From Lachnospiraceae bacterium (GTDB taxonomy: Bacteria; Bacillota; Clostridia; Lachnospirales; Lachnospiraceae): a stretch of DNA of 64,000 nt. Positions 25,121 to 34,346 of the stretch are shown one piece after another. Position 1 is the stretch's first letter. Every line of letters begins with the position of its first letter. The stretch lies in NCBI GenBank assembly GCA_004556655.1, contig SFGF01000001.1, positions 62,001-126,000 on the forward strand. The letters run 5' to 3'. The notes beneath the pieces were generated by a model, which saw only the letters and a list, made by a program, of their open reading frames with translations, did no database searches and was not told the origin of the DNA. Both the position numbers and the translations under genes were made by a program.

Positions 25121-28030
25121 TTACTCCTCAAATACTTTTTCTGCATCGGATTTTAATAATTTAACTTCATTAAATGTTATATCTGCATTGTCTGACAGCC
25201 CAGTAATTCTGACACTAAAAAATCCAATATCATTGAGTAACCAGCGATTATTAGCCCCTACAGGAATTAATAATTTTCCATTACCAATATCGCAGCTTAC
25301 TTCATTACCATCTGAAAAATATACCGTAACTCTTACTCCCTGATTTCTAGTATCAAGTGAAAGCTTTTCTCCATATATTGTCTGTTCTTCTCCTTCCATC
25401 TTATTATCAACATTAAAATCCAAATAAATGTAATCAGCATCTTTACCATTAATTTCTTTCTTTAGTGAAAACCGAAATACCTCTGCTCTTGTATTCCCAT
25501 TATCTGCCAATAATTCCTGTCTTTCACTACTTGACATTTCCACCTGTATTCCAGTTTCTGCAAGTACATTATCAATCAAGCTATCATATGAATTACCAAA
25601 TGAACTCGGTGTTCCAAGAAAATCCACTCCACTGGTAACAAAATCCATCTTAGTGCCAATTTCAATTCCGGGAATTTTTTCAATTAATGTTTTTGGCAAA
25701 AATCCACTGTATTTCGGAACATATTGGTAATCATCATTCTCCATCAGCCAATAATACAAATAGTAGCAATTACTTACTCCTTGTGGGATAAATATAACCG
25801 GCTGTTCTTGTTTCATCACCTCAATATTCTTTTTTACAGCCGCCATACTCTGTCCTTCTGATATAGAAGTCTGTCCACATGCCTTCACATCTAATACATA
25901 ATATTCAACATAATTCAATCCATAAAATGATGTATCTGGTGCATACGTTAAAATTTCAGATGTAATCTCTGAATATGTGTTAATTCTATCTAACATCCAT
26001 GGTTCAATAAATCCATCTCCAAGTTTTGGATATTTTTCCTTTTCTTCTTCTGTAATCTGTACACAACCATCTGGTATAGTATAAGAATAATTAAAATGTT
26101 CATCAAGATTATTTAAATTTCCAAAGCCTAAAATCAATGGTAACCCCATGCAGAAACCAATGATCTCGCATTTAATCCTTATCGTCTCAACATCTTTTAG
26201 CGCAATTATGAATAAGATTGTAACAATAAATGGAACCGCCACATAACCTGTTCTGCATAAAATATAGTTTCTATCTGCACGCACTAATGTAAATGTATAA
26301 GAAATCGGCAAAACAATCAACCCATAACTGAGCATAAAAAATGATTCTGTTTCCCAAAATTTTGTTCCTTTTGTTTTGTTCTTCTTCCACAATGTAATAA
26401 ATAACGCCAGCAATACCCATTCAAATACAGCTGGTAATACATAGCGAATAGAATAATATAGAGCTTTTCTAATATTTACATGGCTGTCTGACAAATACGG
26501 CAAAAATCCATCTGGAACCTCCTGCCCGAAAACAGCGATTCCATCCGACATAATGCTCTGTGATGCATATGTCAATACATGTTGCGCCATTCTGAATAAT
26601 GTTGGAACAAAAATACCAACAATCATAATTACAACTATCCATCGCACATAAAATAAAGGTTTTTTCACACTCTCTTTCAACTCACCGGAACGTATATAAT
26701 TTATGAATTGGATAATTCCGTATGGTGCCGCTCCAAGACAAATTGCTACTCCAAAAAGAGGATAGAACATTCCGCTAAATAAACTTAATAATACCCAGGC
26801 TCTAAGCCATCCATCCCTGTTCTTTCTTAAATCTGGCTGTATTAATAATAATATCGACAGTAAAATCCAATTAGCCCTGCTATAGTCAGATTGGATACCT
26901 ACCATACTAATTGCCACAACAATATATAAAGCTCTTTTATTCCCTATCAACCTGCATAACAGTGTAACTTCAATGATAACTGTAAGAATTGCAACCATGG
27001 CATTCGCCATCCACACACTTGTCATATTTCCACCAAGCAATTGATTAATAAATCCAATAAATACAGCATATAGTCCTGATGCAGGTGAATAATTAGCATA
27101 GGCATGTTGTCCTTTTTCTATAATCTGCTGATATGCAATGATATATTCTCCAGAATGATGCAAATCACCTGTCAAAATTTTTGCAGCTCCACTATTAAAT
27201 GTGAAAATTGCGATTGATATACATGATGCACAAGAAACCATCTCTTCCCATTTTTTATTTCTTACATCTTTCCAATTTTTCACTATCATTGCAATAATAA
27301 TAATTTCTAAAACAATAATTAAAGCTGTAATAAATACTACTCTCAATTTTTCAAGTGGCATTTCAACAGTCTGTGTTGTGCCAACATATTCCGATACAAA
27401 ATATTGTAATAAAACAAAAGGCATTCCCATCTGCAGTAAAAGGAATAATCTTTTTTGTACTGTCACATAGATTTTGCTGACAATATAACTAAGTATTGTC
27501 ACTATTAGAGCTGCAATCAGTGCTTTTTTTGTATTAAGTTCAAATTGACGCAGATGATTAATTACATAGCTGCTCCCTATTAATCCATAAAAAGATACTA
27601 TAAAAAAAGCCATTTCAAATACTGCATCCTGTGGAATTGTAATTATGCAAACAAGAAATATACATATGCACACTGCTAATATTGCAGGTATCTTTCCATT
27701 TACAATCAATGCCATTAATAATGCCAGTATTGCACTTCCTAAAATCACAATATTATCTCTTTTTATGTTACTTAATGGTTTGTTTTCAACACTTGTCCCT
27801 ATTTTTATAATAGCATTACCTATTCCGATTATTATACTGCCACTAAATAATAGTTTCCAAAATAAAGATAACTCCCCTGATTTATTGGTCATGTACTGTG
27901 ATAATAACCCATCGATCAATGCTGTATATGTTTCCGGCTTATTTCCTACAATACACATTCCTGCAATCATAAATATAAATCCTGCTAAAACAGCAGCGAA
28001 AAAAATAATTTCTCTTTTCCACATTTTCAT
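25121..28030 (-). CDS. Very large GT-C-like membrane protein with extracellular C-terminal domain
   Basis: 969 residues. Residues 1 to about 640 carry roughly fourteen to sixteen membrane helices; the remaining 320 residues are hydrophilic and should face outside. The last 130 residues alternate beta strands and look like a carbohydrate-binding sandwich. A loop with GDLHHSGEY and NYSPASGLY between helices recalls the catalytic or substrate loops of GT-C enzymes that use polyprenyl-phosphate sugars. It directly precedes the DPM-like GT2 (5-base gap), which would make such a donor. I do not recognise a named family, so the transferase role is inference. Confidence 0.75.
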   Translation of the reverse strand: MKMWKREIIFFAAVLAGFIFMIAGMCIVGNKPETYTALIDGLLSQYMTNKSGELSLFWKLLFSGSIIIGIGNAIIKIGTSVENKPLSNIKRDNIVILGSAILALLMALIVNGKIPAILAVCICIFLVCIITIPQDAVFEMAFFIVSFYGLIGSSYVINHLRQFELNTKKALIAALIVTILSYIVSKIYVTVQKRLFLLLQMGMPFVLLQYFVSEYVGTTQTVEMPLEKLRVVFITALIIVLEIIIIAMIVKNWKDVRNKKWEEMVSCASCISIAIFTFNSGAAKILTGDLHHSGEYIIAYQQIIEKGQHAYANYSPASGLYAVFIGFINQLLGGNMTSVWMANAMVAILTVIIEVTLLCRLIGNKRALYIVVAISMVGIQSDYSRANWILLSILLLIQPDLRKNRDGWLRAWVLLSLFSGMFYPLFGVAICLGAAPYGIIQFINYIRSGELKESVKKPLFYVRWIVVIMIVGIFVPTLFRMAQHVLTYASQSIMSDGIAVFGQEVPDGFLPYLSDSHVNIRKALYYSIRYVLPAVFEWVLLALFITLWKKNKTKGTKFWETESFFMLSYGLIVLPISYTFTLVRADRNYILCRTGYVAVPFIVTILFIIALKDVETIRIKCEIIGFCMGLPLILGFGNLNNLDEHFNYSYTIPDGCVQITEEEKEKYPKLGDGFIEPWMLDRINTYSEITSEILTYAPDTSFYGLNYVEYYVLDVKACGQTSISEGQSMAAVKKNIEVMKQEQPVIFIPQGVSNCYYLYYWLMENDDYQYVPKYSGFLPKTLIEKIPGIEIGTKMDFVTSGVDFLGTPSSFGNSYDSLIDNVLAETGIQVEMSSSERQELLADNGNTRAEVFRFSLKKEINGKDADYIYLDFNVDNKMEGEEQTIYGEKLSLDTRNQGVRVTVYFSDGNEVSCDIGNGKLLIPVGANNRWLLNDIGFFSVRITGLSDNADITFNEVKLLKSDAEKVFEE

Positions 28031-28047
28031 AATAGAATTTCTCTCCT

Positions 28048-29307
28048 CTATTGTTCCCCAAACACCTGCACTAGCAACGCGTTTTCGTCACTTCCATTTG
28101 CAATATGGCACTGAAAACACTGTCCTGTGAGCATCTCTTTCTTATTCTCATCTGCATTCAAAGCATACACTCCCTGAATCTGACTTTCGCCATTTTCAAT
28201 CCACTCAAGAAGCCTGTCGCTTTTCTCGCCCCATGTCAGTGGTCGTTTTAAAACCAAAATGATTGGCTTGGACTTTTCTTCTTCTACTTTGATTTTTTGC
28301 ATCAGCTGTTCAGTGATTCCCTGATTCCGATTATCTATTTCACAGACAATATAGTCCTCATACTCCTTGCTGTAGAACGTATCTGTCCCTGCAAACAGTA
28401 TCTTCTGCTCTCCTGTTTCATTATCGAAAGCTTCTAACCTGCCGTTTCCGTAAAGCAGAAACTGCTGTTCTCCTTCCGTTCCCTGAACCATCACATCCTC
28501 TACACCTGTGATGACTGTTGCAGTATTCCAGTCTGAATTGTATGTGTGATACAGATCTGCCTGCAATCGTTCCTGATCGACATAATATAATGCATAGTTA
28601 TCTGTCTGTCCGACTTTCACACACCCTCCGCTATTTAAAGCTACTTTCGCTCCGGAATATTCTTTTCTGACCGCAATATAATCAATTTTGGCATTGACTA
28701 TTATTCCAAGCATCAGATTACCGCTGGCATTTGGATCATCTTCTGTAATAATATGATAGAGGTACCCACGCTCCCCTTCTGTTACGAGACAAATGTTCGC
28801 ATTATATTCTCTGATGCCATAAAGCAGGCTATCCTCTGCATACACGTTCACACGCTCTCCATCAGTCACTTCATCGATCAGATCTGCTATCTGTATCTGG
28901 TCTTCCGGCATCTGATAAATATTCTCCGGCAGCCGGAACCACTCAGAAGTCCTCATTCCTGAATATAGGAACACCAGACAGCCTGCCATTATCACACATA
29001 CTGCTTTTATCCATCCACTCTCTATGCGTTCCAGGATTTTCAACAAAAACCATGCTGCAAGCAACGACACCGGGAACATCCAGAGAAAACGATAATAGGT
29101 GCTTCCCTCGCCAAGTTTTGTAATGATGCGATAAGTCAGCTGATTCAGTATTAAAAAACTAAAAAACAGGCCGCCCACTGTATAATATCGATATTCTTTT
29201 TTCCTTGCTAATAGATAAACTGTCATCACGATCAACAATAAACCGATTGGTGTACTGTTTCCATAATACCAGGAGATGACATTCCATATTGTTTCTGCAT
29301 TAGTCAT
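28048..29307 (-). CDS. Membrane protein with extracellular C-terminal domain, second half of a two-gene cassette
   Basis: 419 residues: four to five membrane helices in residues 1-125, then about 290 residues outside. The exposed part starts with a segment like GIREYNANICLVTEGE, which matches ELREYDTRFAVIYGEG in the protein at 49964-50665; the membrane parts are also alike, so the two are paralogues. The start overlaps the upstream partner gene by 8 bases. The pair resembles halves of DUF6077-type proteins. I cannot assign a reaction; a GT-C-like or glycan-modifying role is possible given the context. Confidence 0.75.
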   Translation of the reverse strand: MTNAETIWNVISWYYGNSTPIGLLLIVMTVYLLARKKEYRYYTVGGLFFSFLILNQLTYRIITKLGEGSTYYRFLWMFPVSLLAAWFLLKILERIESGWIKAVCVIMAGCLVFLYSGMRTSEWFRLPENIYQMPEDQIQIADLIDEVTDGERVNVYAEDSLLYGIREYNANICLVTEGERGYLYHIITEDDPNASGNLMLGIIVNAKIDYIAVRKEYSGAKVALNSGGCVKVGQTDNYALYYVDQERLQADLYHTYNSDWNTATVITGVEDVMVQGTEGEQQFLLYGNGRLEAFDNETGEQKILFAGTDTFYSKEYEDYIVCEIDNRNQGITEQLMQKIKVEEEKSKPIILVLKRPLTWGEKSDRLLEWIENGESQIQGVYALNADENKKEMLTGQCFQCHIANGSDENALLVQVFGEQ

Positions 29308-30298
29308 AGTTCTTGTCCTGTTTCCTGTGTTTTATCATTCTTTGCAGCAATACCGGTGTCAGTAACACGACACACGCTGCTCCTGTCACCAGAATTGCAG
29401 TTGAAGAAACTGCAATACATGCCCATAAAGTAACGGCAAGATAAATATAGTTCCATTTGTCAGATTTTCTAATCTCTTCAATACATAGATAAATAGTAAA
29501 AAGTATTAAAACATTTCCTGCATATGCTTTTCCCTCATATGCTCTGTGCAGCAGGAAGGCTGCACTTGTATAGATTGTGTTGTCAAAAAGAAAATTGCAT
29601 GCCATTGCAAAGCAGGTAAATACTCCCGCTTTCCAAAATGCCTCTTTTCCTTTTCCAAGAAATGTTCTGCCTAGCAGATAAACACTTCCGGCTGACAGAA
29701 GAACATTTAAACTTGCCCGTGTGATTCTTGTGATCACTAACGGATGAATATGGTATATCTTGCACGCAACTGCTGTATTAATATCAAACGTAACCAATGC
29801 TCTTCTCATATAAAGAGATTTTACCTGTTCTCCGGTATATGCGTTAAATCTGTATAACCGGTTGGATGTCAGTGTTGTGTTGATCAGACCGATATAATAA
29901 GTGGAATCATCATTTATCTCTCCATTAACAGACACATAGTAACATATTACAAACAGGAATACCCCCATAAGCAGAAACCATATTTTGTGTCTTAAAAAAG
30001 CATTTCTAACCATCCCAATATCTTCCATGATCCGCTTTTGACACCGGATTCCTACCCATATACAGCAGATCACCACTATAAAAAGCCACAGGATAGTAAG
30101 TCCTGTCAGGGTCTGATCCATTTTAATCATCGGCAGTGCACAAATCTGAAAGATTACCTGATATGTAAGGAATCCACTGATCACCTTAAATACCATCCCA
30201 TGCTTTCTTCTGCATAGAAGTTCTAACAGGGAACCAAACAAATAATATATTATTATCTGTAACAGCAGGATTACAATTGCTTTCATTACAGTTATCAT
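29300..30298 (-). CDS. DUF6077-like membrane protein, first half of a two-gene cassette
   Basis: 332 residues, about nine membrane helices. An extracellular loop after helix 4 has DDSTYY and YTGEQ followed by HPLVI; the protein at 50640-51665 has NSAYIY, YTGEQ and HPALLI in the same order, so the two are paralogues. The acidic loop is typical of GT-C-like enzymes. The downstream partner begins 8 bases before this gene's stop in the +1 frame. ATG at 30298 has GGAG ten bases upstream. Function unknown. Confidence 0.75.
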   Translation of the reverse strand: MITVMKAIVILLLQIIIYYLFGSLLELLCRRKHGMVFKVISGFLTYQVIFQICALPMIKMDQTLTGLTILWLFIVVICCIWVGIRCQKRIMEDIGMVRNAFLRHKIWFLLMGVFLFVICYYVSVNGEINDDSTYYIGLINTTLTSNRLYRFNAYTGEQVKSLYMRRALVTFDINTAVACKIYHIHPLVITRITRASLNVLLSAGSVYLLGRTFLGKGKEAFWKAGVFTCFAMACNFLFDNTIYTSAAFLLHRAYEGKAYAGNVLILFTIYLCIEEIRKSDKWNYIYLAVTLWACIAVSSTAILVTGAACVVLLTPVLLQRMIKHRKQDKNYD

Positions 30299-30310
30299 TC
30301 TATTTTATCT

Positions 30311-30332
30311 CCATTTATCCATTTATCCATTT
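30311..30332. repeat. Short tandem repeat of an 8-base unit at a stop codon
   Basis: The unit CCATTTAT occurs twice with a third partial copy of six bases. The stop codon of the PIG-L gene (30323-30325) lies inside it. Loss or gain of one 8-base unit would change the reading frame at the very end of that gene and its spacing to the next. Confidence 0.7.
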
Positions 30333-31822
30333 CTTTTCTCATTAAGCTTTTCTCTTACGAATCTAAGATAAGCTTTCCAGAACGTAATCACTGAATCATT
30401 CTCTTTCAGCTTTGGATAACGCTTCATCAAAAAATATTTATCCGGCCATAGTCTGACTCTTCCGTAGCGTACGAACTGTAACCATTTCTCTTCTATCCTG
30501 CATCCGGCTGTACTTCCCATCTTCTGGTAATTTTCGGGAATTTCCTGCCATAATGGTAATGGCAGTCTATAGTTCTCAATTTTCTGAATTCCTTCATAAA
30601 TTTCAATCTCTGTTAATCCAGCCAGCTCCCCTTCTGTTGCTTCCAGAGTCACTTCCACAAAGTCTGTTGGCTCCATATCCGGTATATTGATAATGGTTCG
30701 CCCTCCCTCATGCATGAGTTCATCTGTATGCATCACATATCCGTTTCCAAAGGAGATTTTTACTTTATTCACAGCACAATCATCTGCCGGATTTTCAAAC
30801 AGATGAATTTCCTGTATCCTCGCTTTATGATCCAGTGTGATCTTAACCTGCTTCTTCTGGTCATCTTTTTCCGGTATCCAGCTTCCTGTATCATAATTCC
30901 ACATTCCATGTATGATATCTGAACAGTCCGCACACTTAAAATCATTCAGATATGCCGCATTTCCTGAACTCACTTCAATATCTGCATGATAAGTAAGACT
31001 CTCTGTAGGTCGTCTCCAGTATACCATATCAAGATTTATAAACTGTATTGCCTTCAAATCCACACTCTGGGAATGATATTGTTTCGCTGCTTTATATAAT
31101 ACATTCTTTCGTATAAGTGCTGTCCTGCATTGCCTTGGAGCTGCAAATCGGATCCGTTCTTCCCATTTGTCCATCGGATGAATATGATCTGTCCCATCTG
31201 CTTCATTTACAAGTTCTGTCACATTTTTATCATGGTAATAATCAGCATGTCCTTCCCACTTCCCATTATAAGCCTGTGCCTTTAGTACCAGAGGATGCCA
31301 CAATTTTTCCTCTTTTAGCAGTTCGCCCAGCACCTCATCCACCATTAATGATAAAGCCAGATGATCCATATGATTGTCCCAGTCAGTTGTCACAAGAATC
31401 TTGGGATGATACTTTGCAATTACAGCCTTGATATCGCTCTTATAGTTTTCCCTGGTATATGCATGATGGACACCATACTCTGTCATGGCAAATTCCGGTG
31501 TCAGTTCTGTTCCATAGGTTTCTGTCTTTCCATTGTAAGATGCTACCAGCTCATCCGGTGCACTGTTATACAGGTGCTTTGTCTGTGTCTGATCTCCATA
31601 TCCTAAAAAGATGATGTCCTCCGGAGTCACTCCAAGCTCTCCGAGTGCTTTACCTGCCTCTTTGATCCTGATTGTTCCTTCATGTCCAAAATAGTCTCCA
31701 TTTGTGACAAATACGACTTTTATTCTCATATTCTGTTGTACAGCACCATAAATCATGGCACCTGCAATTGCAAGTTCATCATCTTCATGAGGTACTATTA
31801 CAAGTAAATCTGTTTCTGCCAT
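30323..31822 (-). CDS. PIG-L/LmbE deacetylase with C-terminal discoidin-like domain
   Basis: 499 residues from ATG 31822, seven bases after GGAG; a GTG two codons earlier is too near that site. Residues 1 to about 240 are a PIG-L zinc deacetylase with the metal motif PHEDDE at 11-16 and HMDH in the second ligand motif. Family members remove N-acetyl groups from GlcNAc-type sugars. Residues about 285-420 form a beta-sandwich that resembles F5/8C or discoidin modules, and a basic tail follows. No signal peptide, so it is probably cytoplasmic and acts on a nucleotide- or lipid-linked sugar. Confidence 0.85.
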   Translation of the reverse strand: MAETDLLVIVPHEDDELAIAGAMIYGAVQQNMRIKVVFVTNGDYFGHEGTIRIKEAGKALGELGVTPEDIIFLGYGDQTQTKHLYNSAPDELVASYNGKTETYGTELTPEFAMTEYGVHHAYTRENYKSDIKAVIAKYHPKILVTTDWDNHMDHLALSLMVDEVLGELLKEEKLWHPLVLKAQAYNGKWEGHADYYHDKNVTELVNEADGTDHIHPMDKWEERIRFAAPRQCRTALIRKNVLYKAAKQYHSQSVDLKAIQFINLDMVYWRRPTESLTYHADIEVSSGNAAYLNDFKCADCSDIIHGMWNYDTGSWIPEKDDQKKQVKITLDHKARIQEIHLFENPADDCAVNKVKISFGNGYVMHTDELMHEGGRTIINIPDMEPTDFVEVTLEATEGELAGLTEIEIYEGIQKIENYRLPLPLWQEIPENYQKMGSTAGCRIEEKWLQFVRYGRVRLWPDKYFLMKRYPKLKENDSVITFWKAYLRFVREKLNEKRNG

Positions 31823-31859
31823 ATTCACTCTCCGTTCCCAGCACAGAATCTGTCACTTT

Positions 31860-32798
31860 CTACTTACCATACACACGTACGGCTGCTTCATAACTTCTTT
31901 TTGCGTAGTTACGTTTCAGGTCATTTCGATTCGGAATGATTTTCCTATACGTCTGTCTTAAGAACTTTTTGAATTTATTTTCCTGTTTAGGTAATTCTTT
32001 CTTCTGGAGCTTCATGTGTGTAGCTCCCATCTCTTTCATGATCATCTGCCATCCGGTCACATGCACCGTAAAAAGCTCCGGTCTTGCCTTATATGCCATA
32101 AGTACCAGCTGCTGGTCATCATCTACGCAGTCAAGCATTAACAATGCTTCCATTGCATTTCTCACAAGATGCCAGAATTCCGGTACAAGCTCTCTGGGCA
32201 GTCCATACATACATCCCATCACACAGTCGTCCTGAAACTGAAGGCTCTGCATGCCGATCACTGAATCCGGATCATGTAAACAGGAAATGTGGATCTTTCC
32301 ACCAAAGTCATAGTTCCACAGGAAATCATAGTCTTTTTCATCACAATACGTAATTCCACCATGGTCGAATCCGAAATCCATCCAGACAACATCTTCTGTC
32401 AGTAATCCTTTCTCATAAGCATCGTTCATGAAGTAGTATTTCATCATCCACAGATAGTCATATTTCGGATTATTTGAAGATGCCTCCTGCAAGTAACGAA
32501 AATTTAAGAAATCGCGGTTTTTGGATGCTTTCTCCATTCGCGAAAGCAGGTTTCCTTCCAGTTCAAAAAGATTATCCGTTGCCATGATAATCGTCTTGTC
32601 TGCAAGACCATACTCAGCACGGATTGCTTTAATTGTCTCCGCACTTTTAGAATCTGTATAAACGATCAGTCTGTTCTGTATTCTTGCCCATCGTTTGAAT
32701 TCATCAAAATACTTCGACGCCGTTCTTCTTAATTCTTCGTTCTTATCCTGTCCTCTTCCGATATCAAAAAAATCGGTTACAAGTGTTATTTCACCCAT
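31860..32798 (-). CDS. HtrL/WlaTC-type glycosyltransferase
   Basis: 312 residues from ATG 32798, which has AAGGA at the right distance; a TTG five codons upstream is less likely. The N-terminal TLVTDFFDIGR, a central YLWMMKYYFMNDA, then WMDFGFDHGG match the HtrL_YibB/WlaTC family, whose Campylobacter member is linked to lipooligosaccharide synthesis. The acidic WMDFGFD segment may bind the metal and nucleotide. A basic C-terminal tail could bind the membrane. It lies between the copolymerase and the PIG-L gene and probably adds a sugar to the middle glycan. Confidence 0.8.
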   Translation of the reverse strand: MGEITLVTDFFDIGRGQDKNEELRRTASKYFDEFKRWARIQNRLIVYTDSKSAETIKAIRAEYGLADKTIIMATDNLFELEGNLLSRMEKASKNRDFLNFRYLQEASSNNPKYDYLWMMKYYFMNDAYEKGLLTEDVVWMDFGFDHGGITYCDEKDYDFLWNYDFGGKIHISCLHDPDSVIGMQSLQFQDDCVMGCMYGLPRELVPEFWHLVRNAMEALLMLDCVDDDQQLVLMAYKARPELFTVHVTGWQMIMKEMGATHMKLQKKELPKQENKFKKFLRQTYRKIIPNRNDLKRNYAKRSYEAAVRVYGK

Positions 32799-32824
32799 TT
32801 CTGTTCCTTCCAATCCATTTTATT

Positions 32825-34276
32825 CTAGATCCCGACAACGATTGTGCCAAGGACTGGCAGCTGATGTTCTCTGCAGCTGATCACTTCCTGATACATCTCT
32901 TTGTATCTGGATTTTCTCATTGCTTCAATAAGTACAACCTGTCCTGTCTCTGCCATTTCTTCAAGTGCCTTTGCATAATAATTGATTTCTTTTCCTGCGA
33001 TCAATGTAAGTCCGTTAGTCTGACACTCTGTGACTAATTTCTCGATAATGCCTGCCGGAATTTCTGACAGATTACTTCCTGTAAGATATACCTTCTGGTT
33101 ACCGGATGTTTTGCAAATTATTTTCAAATTGGCACAGATCAGTTCTATTTCTGTTTCCAATGATAATTTTCCTGCTTTACCATATCTTGCACCAGCATAC
33201 CATCTGTCAATTTTATTATGTTTTCCCTTCATGCTGCTTCGGATTGTTCCTAATATATTGCTATGATAAAGAGTCTTGATCTCTTCCTCTGATCGAAGAC
33301 TGCCGGAAAACAGATATTTTAACAACACAAAGATACATGCAAGTACCGCACCAAGTATTCCACCGATCACAAATTTTGATACACTGATATGAACATTCTG
33401 CTGTACTGCTGTGTTCTGTGTTTCTTCTGTATCTATATCGGCTGCACTGTCTGATTCCGGCTCTGCGGTATTCTCCTGTGGCTGATTCTCTGTATATTCC
33501 ACATAAAGTTCTAACTGATTGCCATTCATCTTACTCTTGATCGTATCCAGGTGTTCCCCCAGATTCTTAATAGCAAGTGCTGTATCATCCTGTAATTGTG
33601 CAAGTTCCTGATCTGCGATCACATTCTGACTCTGTGAAAGAAGCTGCAAGTGCTGTGCCGGGAAATTCTCCGCCAGCTTCTGTGAATAAGCATCCAGCCC
33701 AGACTGTACAATTTCAGCCAGCTCTTTGCATTCCTCCTCATTTTTTCCACGGATACGAACACTAAAGCTGCTTTCATTTGTCTCTTTTACGTAAGTATTC
33801 TTTTCAGAAGAAATGGAACATTCGATCAGTTCTGACGCAATCTCCCCATTTAAAAGGTAATCCTGATACATTACTGCGATCTCTGCTGCATTTCCAGACT
33901 CGCTTTTCACCAGATACTGTAATAAAATTACAGATTCCTCATATGCATTGATCGCCATTAATGGAGAGTTTTTCGCATAGGTGCTTTTCTCATCCAGCTG
34001 CTTTTTGATTGCAACCGCACCATAAACCTGATCCAGATCCTGTGCTCCTAGAGATGCTTCCATCTCCTCCAATGTCTTGTTATATTCCTCTACCGCTTCA
34101 TCTGTAGTTACCTTCGCATTTCTGCTGTCTTTCGCATATTGATAACCACATAGTAAAACTGCTCCGATCACCAGGCATACTGCAATTACTCTCCAGTTAC
34201 GAATAAGTTCCCATAAAAAATCTGTAATTTCGAGATCAGTTTCTTTTCGTTTGGTTGTTATATTGTTTTCGTTCAT
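32825..34276 (-). CDS. Wzz-type chain-length protein fused to a degenerate BY-kinase-like domain
   Basis: 483 residues. Cytoplasmic start, membrane helix near 30-48, an extracellular coiled-coil-rich loop to about 300, second helix near 300-322, then a cytoplasmic domain of 160 residues. That domain follows the BY-kinase order (IELICANLKII, then VYLTGS, then VVLIEAMRKSRYKEM and LGTIVVG), but where the Walker A GKS should be it has GSNLSEIPAG, and no Walker B DxxP or tyrosine cluster is visible. It therefore probably sets chain length without kinase activity. Overlaps nothing; good GAGGAA site. Confidence 0.85.
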   Translation of the reverse strand: MNENNITTKRKETDLEITDFLWELIRNWRVIAVCLVIGAVLLCGYQYAKDSRNAKVTTDEAVEEYNKTLEEMEASLGAQDLDQVYGAVAIKKQLDEKSTYAKNSPLMAINAYEESVILLQYLVKSESGNAAEIAVMYQDYLLNGEIASELIECSISSEKNTYVKETNESSFSVRIRGKNEEECKELAEIVQSGLDAYSQKLAENFPAQHLQLLSQSQNVIADQELAQLQDDTALAIKNLGEHLDTIKSKMNGNQLELYVEYTENQPQENTAEPESDSAADIDTEETQNTAVQQNVHISVSKFVIGGILGAVLACIFVLLKYLFSGSLRSEEEIKTLYHSNILGTIRSSMKGKHNKIDRWYAGARYGKAGKLSLETEIELICANLKIICKTSGNQKVYLTGSNLSEIPAGIIEKLVTECQTNGLTLIAGKEINYYAKALEEMAETGQVVLIEAMRKSRYKEMYQEVISCREHQLPVLGTIVVGI

Positions 34277-34331
34277 TTATATTCCTCGCTATGTCTTGAT
34301 CCGCTGTGAGCACTGCTCATTGCTTACGCAC

Positions 34332-34340
34332 ATTATATCA
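34332..34340 (-). promoter_or_regulatory. Candidate extended -10 promoter before the copolymerase gene
   Basis: Minus strand TGATATAAT (34332-34340) contains a perfect TATAAT with a TGN extension. No clear -35 at 16 to 18 bases upstream. A start near 34325 would give a leader of about 49 bases. Confidence 0.4.
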
Positions 34341-34346
34341 TGAATT

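Noticed and set aside
27645..28130. Plus-strand ORF of 161 codons
   Set aside because: Antisense to the 969-residue membrane protein; Ile- and Asn-rich with no domain, typical of a shadow frame.
34305..34320. Palindrome GAGCACTGCTC before the copolymerase gene
   Set aside because: Its arms leave a single-base loop and no T-run follows, so it cannot act as a terminator; no known operator matches.
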